Source: [Flexibacter] sp. ATCC 35103 (GTDB lineage Bacteria > Bacteroidota > Bacteroidia > Flavobacteriales > Flavobacteriaceae). From it: DNA of 64,000 nt. Each line of letters starts with the position of its first letter. Positions within the stretch are counted from its first letter, which is position 1. The position numbers and the translations under genes were made by a program. This document shows positions 60,349 through 64,000 of this stretch, piece after piece. The notes beneath the pieces were generated by a model. It saw only the letters and a program-made list of their open reading frames with translations. It was not told where the DNA came from and did not search any database. Where the stretch lies: assembly GCF_001975985.1 (NCBI RefSeq), contig NZ_MTQF01000004.1, positions 559,621 through 623,620 on the forward strand, written 5' to 3'.

Positions 60349-61527
60349 TTAAATCGATTTAAAAGCTATTATAAAAGATACTACTGTAACAATAAGACCC
60401 ACCATAAAAAAGTTATACGCTATTCGCAGTAAATTATATTTGCGCTGTAGAACGAGTCCCAGATAATATAAATCCTTAATCATATTAGAATACAAATAAT
60501 CCCGGTCTTTCATCATTTCATTCATTGCCCAATCATATTCTTCTAAAGGCATTTTGTAGAAGTTCCCAAAAAACAATAAGTTAATTTTTTTATTTTCGAT
60601 ATCTTCTCTTGTAAAAACACCCGATGTAACTTTTGGGCGTGTAGAAAGTATTGCAAAGATTATGGTAATTACACTTGACATTAACATTATAAAAGTGGGA
60701 ATTACCAAATGCGCATTTTTAGGACTGTCTAATTTTGGTATAATCGATGAAAGTGCTATAGAAATAATAATGGCATTTACAGATAATAAAATATTGGCTT
60801 TACTATCAGCAATTCCGCTTAAACGTGTATGATTTCCTAAAGTAACGCGAAACAAAGTATCAACACCACGATCCGGTTTTTCGACTTTATCTTTCTTTTT
60901 AATTTCCTCTTCCATTTTATCTGCTTCTTTCTTTTTTTGCTTTGCAATTTTTTTCTGAACCAAAAGCAGGTTTTTCTCTTTTAGAGGTTGCCATTTTTTA
61001 AGTGCATAATCCGTATAAAAGCGATGTTTATTCATTAAGAAATTCAAATTCTCTTTTGCCCATTCAGCATTAGAAAAATCCAGATTCCAGGTATTTTTTA
61101 GTTCAATACGCAATAACTCGCAAGTGGTTTCATATTCTGTTCCAACAAGATGTGCGAAATCTGCATCTTTAATTATTTTTTCTAAATGTGTTTTCGGAAT
61201 GTATTCTTTTACGGTCGCCAAAATCAAACTTGAAACCGTTGCAATAAATTTATCAGATTGTCCTTTATCTTTCAAAAAAGCTGTAGCAATTTTCACACTT
61301 TCCTGTTCGTGATTTTCGTAACCATCTATATAACCTGTGTCATGAAACCAAGCGGCAACTAAAAGCATTTCTTTTTCATCACTATTCACATCTTCCTTTT
61401 TGCATAGCTCTTTTACAGCATTTACCACTGTGAAAGTATGGTTAAAATTATGATAAGAATATAAATTAGAAAGTTTATCTTTGAGTAAATTACTGACGAA
61501 ATCTTCGGATTGTTCTATTAGATTCAT
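60349..61527 (-). CDS. HD-domain protein with C-terminal PycTM-type membrane domain
   Basis: A 392-residue protein. Residues ~15-150 are an HD phosphohydrolase domain: His in YHNFNHTFTVV, the HD pair in AAWFHDTGYIDGYENHEQES, Asp in IIKDADFAHLVG. A charged linker (~190-225, KKIAKQKKKEADKMEEEIKKKDK) leads into RVTLGNHTRLSGIADSKANILLSVNAIIISIALSSI and two further membrane helices, the pattern of the Pycsar effector (PycTM) family. In Pycsar defence such domains are membrane effectors activated by cyclic UMP or CMP. No pyrimidine cyclase gene is visible here. Divergent from the phosphoesterase gene by 26 nt. Confidence 0.85.
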   Translation of the reverse strand: MNLIEQSEDFVSNLLKDKLSNLYSYHNFNHTFTVVNAVKELCKKEDVNSDEKEMLLVAAWFHDTGYIDGYENHEQESVKIATAFLKDKGQSDKFIATVSSLILATVKEYIPKTHLEKIIKDADFAHLVGTEYETTCELLRIELKNTWNLDFSNAEWAKENLNFLMNKHRFYTDYALKKWQPLKEKNLLLVQKKIAKQKKKEADKMEEEIKKKDKVEKPDRGVDTLFRVTLGNHTRLSGIADSKANILLSVNAIIISIALSSIIPKLDSPKNAHLVIPTFIMLMSSVITIIFAILSTRPKVTSGVFTREDIENKKINLLFFGNFYKMPLEEYDWAMNEMMKDRDYLYSNMIKDLYYLGLVLQRKYNLLRIAYNFFMVGLIVTVVSFIIAFKSI

Positions 61528-61553
61528 GGAGATTTTTTTTATACTACTAAATT

Positions 61554-64000
61554 ATGAAATTGTTTTTGGATAATCATTTTATTACTAAAATTAAAAACCG
61601 GTCTTTAGCAATAATTATGCTGGTACTGGTTTATTCCTGTGCCACACATAAAGCGCAATACGGAAAAGATGTTAGTGCTAACGAAACGGAAAACGCAACA
61701 GATACTATAAAAATTGCACATACAATTTATTTAGTTGGAGATGCCGGAAATGCAGATGAAGAACAAGCACAGCAAACGCTTGAACTACTGCATCAAAAAT
61801 TGAAAAAATCGAATAAAAAAGCCACTTTGCTTTTTTTAGGAGATAATATCTATCCAAAAGGTTTTCCCAGTGATGATAATGCTGCAGAGAAAGCTTTAGC
61901 CGAAACAAAACTTACCAATCAATTACAGCTTACTAAAGGTTTTAAAGGAAAAACAATTGTTATTCCCGGTAATCATGATTGGTATAACGGTATAAAAGGT
62001 TTAGAGCGTCAGGCAGATTTTGTAACTAAATATCTGAATGATAAAAAAGCCTTTTTACCAAGAAAAAGCTGTGCTATCGAAGATGTAAAAATTGATAGTA
62101 CTGCAACCTTAATTACTATTGACAGCGAATGGTTTCTGGAAGATTGGGACAATCATCCTACAATAAACGACAATTGCGACATAAAAACCAGAGAAGATTT
62201 TTTTGACGAACTTGAGAATCTTTTAAATAAAAATCAGGAAAAAACAGTTGTCATTGCTATTCATCATCCTTTGATGAGCAACGGAACACACGGCGGACAA
62301 TTTTCGTTAGAGAAACAATTATTTCCGTTAGAGCAAAAAATACCGCTGCCAATAATTGGTTCTTTTATCAATTTACTTCGAAAAACATCTGGTGTTAGTC
62401 CGCAGGATATACAAAATAAGCAATACACGATTTATGCCAAGCGAATTAAAACCCTTTTACAAAAACAAAAAAATGTAATAGTGGTTTCCGGACACGACCA
62501 TAATTTGCAGTATGTAAATAAAGAAAACATCAAACAAATTATTAGTGGTGCAGGATCAAAATCTGAAGCTGCAAGAGCAATAAACCCAACTGAATTCTCC
62601 TATGGCGGAAATGGATATGCAACCCTGACTTTATTTAAAAGCGGTGATGCAAAAGTTTCTTTCTTTGGAAATGAAAACAACAAAGAAAAACTTCTTTTTG
62701 AGCACGAAATCATAAAAGCTAAAGAAATTAACTGGGCTGCGACTGTAGAAAATAAATTTCCTGCAACGGTTACAACATCCATTTATTCTACAAAAATGAC
62801 AGATAAGAGTTTGTTTCATAAATTTTTATTTGGCCAACATTACAGAAAGTATTACAGCTTACCTATAAATGCAAAAACAGCAACTTTAGATACTTTAATG
62901 GGCGGTTTAAAACCTATTCGTGAAGGCGGAGGCCACCAATCTGTATCGTTAAGGGTTTCTGATCCTAAAGGCAGAGAATATGTAATGCGTGCCCTGAAAA
63001 AAAGTGCGACTGTCTTTTTACAATCTGTAGCTTTTAAAGATCAATATGTTGTGAATGATTTTGAAGACACATATGCTGAGAACTTTTTATTTGATTTCTA
63101 CACCACTTCTCATCCTTATACTCCATTTGCAGTTGGGAGCATGGCAGACAAAATTGGTTTGGCACATACCAATCCTATCTTATATTATATACCAAAACAA
63201 AATGGTTTAAAAGAGTTTAATTCAAATTTTGGAGATCAACTCTACATGGTTGAAGAAAGACCTGCGGACAATCATCTTGATGGTAAAAATTTTGGAAATC
63301 CAACTGATATTATTAGTACTGAGGATATGATGAAAAATCTTCATAAGGATGAAAAATACAGCGTTGACGAAAAAGAATATATAAAAGCACGTTTATTTGA
63401 TATGCTTATTGGTGATTGGGACAGGCATAGCGATCAGTGGCGTTGGGCAGAACATAAAAAAGATGGTAAAGTTACTTACATCCCAATTCCTCGTGACCGC
63501 GATCAGGCTTTTGTGAAATATGACGGGACTTTACTTTCTATTTTAATGAATATTCCGGCATTGCGACATATGCGAACTTTCAAAAATAAGATCGACAATG
63601 TAAAATGGCTTAACAGAGAACCTTACCCAATGGATTTGGCATTTTTAAGAACAACTGATGAAAAAGACTGGCTGGCTCAGGCAAAATATATTCAGGAAAA
63701 TTTAACTGACAACGATATTGATAATGCTTTCAAAATCTTACCCAAAGAAGTACAAGATGCAACTATTGAAGATATTAAGCATAAATTAAAAAACAGAAAA
63801 AAAGATCTTCAAAAATATGCTTCAGAATATTTTGATATCTTAAGCCATACGGTAATGATTGCCGGAACAGATAAAAAAGACAAATTCATTATCAACCACA
63901 ATGCTAAAAAAAGCATCGAAATTCAGGTTTTAAGAGTTAAAAAAGAAGGTGATGAATTAGTTTATACCAAAACTGTAACAGATGCTAAAACTAAAAATCT
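61554..64000 (+). CDS. Calcineurin-like phosphoesterase lipoprotein, C-terminus beyond window
   Basis: An open frame runs from ATG 61554 to the window end (815 codons, no stop). A short lipoprotein signal is likely (SLAIIMLVLVYSCATHK; lipobox VYSC). Residues ~55-330 carry the metallophosphoesterase metal motifs in order: LVGDAGN, FLGDNIYPKGF, IPGNHDWYNG, AIHHPLMSNGTHGG, VSGHDHNLQ. The following ~400 residues (PIREGGGHQSVSLRVSDPKGREYVMRALKK, LIGDWDRHSDQWRWAEH) have a kinase-like-fold flavour. Long Flavobacterium relatives end in an outer-membrane barrel, which may lie beyond the edge. Its promoter must lie in the 26-nt gap or inside the divergent HD-PycTM gene. Confidence 0.82.
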   Translation, partial: MKLFLDNHFITKIKNRSLAIIMLVLVYSCATHKAQYGKDVSANETENATDTIKIAHTIYLVGDAGNADEEQAQQTLELLHQKLKKSNKKATLLFLGDNIYPKGFPSDDNAAEKALAETKLTNQLQLTKGFKGKTIVIPGNHDWYNGIKGLERQADFVTKYLNDKKAFLPRKSCAIEDVKIDSTATLITIDSEWFLEDWDNHPTINDNCDIKTREDFFDELENLLNKNQEKTVVIAIHHPLMSNGTHGGQFSLEKQLFPLEQKIPLPIIGSFINLLRKTSGVSPQDIQNKQYTIYAKRIKTLLQKQKNVIVVSGHDHNLQYVNKENIKQIISGAGSKSEAARAINPTEFSYGGNGYATLTLFKSGDAKVSFFGNENNKEKLLFEHEIIKAKEINWAATVENKFPATVTTSIYSTKMTDKSLFHKFLFGQHYRKYYSLPINAKTATLDTLMGGLKPIREGGGHQSVSLRVSDPKGREYVMRALKKSATVFLQSVAFKDQYVVNDFEDTYAENFLFDFYTTSHPYTPFAVGSMADKIGLAHTNPILYYIPKQNGLKEFNSNFGDQLYMVEERPADNHLDGKNFGNPTDIISTEDMMKNLHKDEKYSVDEKEYIKARLFDMLIGDWDRHSDQWRWAEHKKDGKVTYIPIPRDRDQAFVKYDGTLLSILMNIPALRHMRTFKNKIDNVKWLNREPYPMDLAFLRTTDEKDWLAQAKYIQENLTDNDIDNAFKILPKEVQDATIEDIKHKLKNRKKDLQKYASEYFDILSHTVMIAGTDKKDKFIINHNAKKSIEIQVLRVKKEGDELVYTKTVTDAKTKN

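Noticed and set aside
60349..64000. A complete Pycsar defence operon
   Set aside because: No pyrimidine nucleotide cyclase is present, and the neighbours are in convergent or divergent orientation.

Overview
The window reads as a chromosome segment of a Flavobacterium-like member of the Bacteroidetes. It is AT-rich. Most promoters I can place carry the phylum's TAnnTTTG -7 box, and Shine-Dalgarno sequences are mostly absent. It encodes a cargo protein with a type IX secretion (T9SS) sorting domain and a TonB-dependent receptor with an N-terminal carboxypeptidase-like domain. Intergenic spaces are full of small inverted repeats. No rRNA, tRNA, CRISPR array, transposase or prophage was seen. 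The species cannot be named from sequence reading alone.

Layout. 1-11.8 kb is a sulfur and respiration region: a cut rhodanese, a Crp/Fnr regulator, a TauE/SafE exporter, cytochrome bd oxidase (cydAB), an HD-domain hydrolase, a metallo-beta-lactamase/rhodanese fusion and two YeeE/YedE transporters. Two Crp-like sites at identical spacing from two promoters tie part of it together. 11.9-17.5 kb is a glycerol operon (glpD-glpK-glpF plus an outer-membrane protein) with a divergent DeoR-family regulator. 17.7-19.5 kb is a MarR-nitroreductase-YceI operon with twin operators. 21.0-32.2 kb is a full tryptophan operon, trpE-G-D-C-F-B-A. A leader peptide with three tandem Trp codons and a terminator precede it, and a lipoprotein, a frameshifted acetyltransferase, a T9SS cargo gene, a gamma-glutamylcyclotransferase-like gene and a nitrilase-family gene interrupt it. 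32.6-37.3 kb is a TetR-controlled tripartite efflux operon (TolC, HlyD, DHA2 MFS). 37.5-41.9 kb holds yaaA, a GxxExxY protein, a CCA-adding enzyme and heme A synthase. 42.1-48.9 kb on the minus strand is a TonB receptor, two small secreted proteins, a LytS-type kinase fused to a 2TM domain, three more 2TM proteins and a LytTR regulator. 49-64 kb is mixed: DinB, a hexapeptide acetyltransferase, a glyoxalase-like protein, ClC and HPP membrane proteins, a four-helix-bundle (S23) gene, nucleoid protein NdpA, a TetR/SDR pair sharing a palindromic operator, a GAF protein, an HD-PycTM protein and the first 2.4 kb of a calcineurin-like phosphoesterase.

The least explained signal is between the genes. 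Many spacers hold inverted repeats whose arms are themselves degenerate tandem repeats of 7, 8 or 9 nt, with a different unit at different loci. Separate families are an ATATAAG-type hairpin clustered around the sulfur genes, a roughly 110-160 nt multi-stem element present twice, and perfect 20-26 bp inverted repeats. Two single-gene inserts (the S23 four-helix-bundle gene and the GxxExxY gene) are bounded by the periodic repeats.
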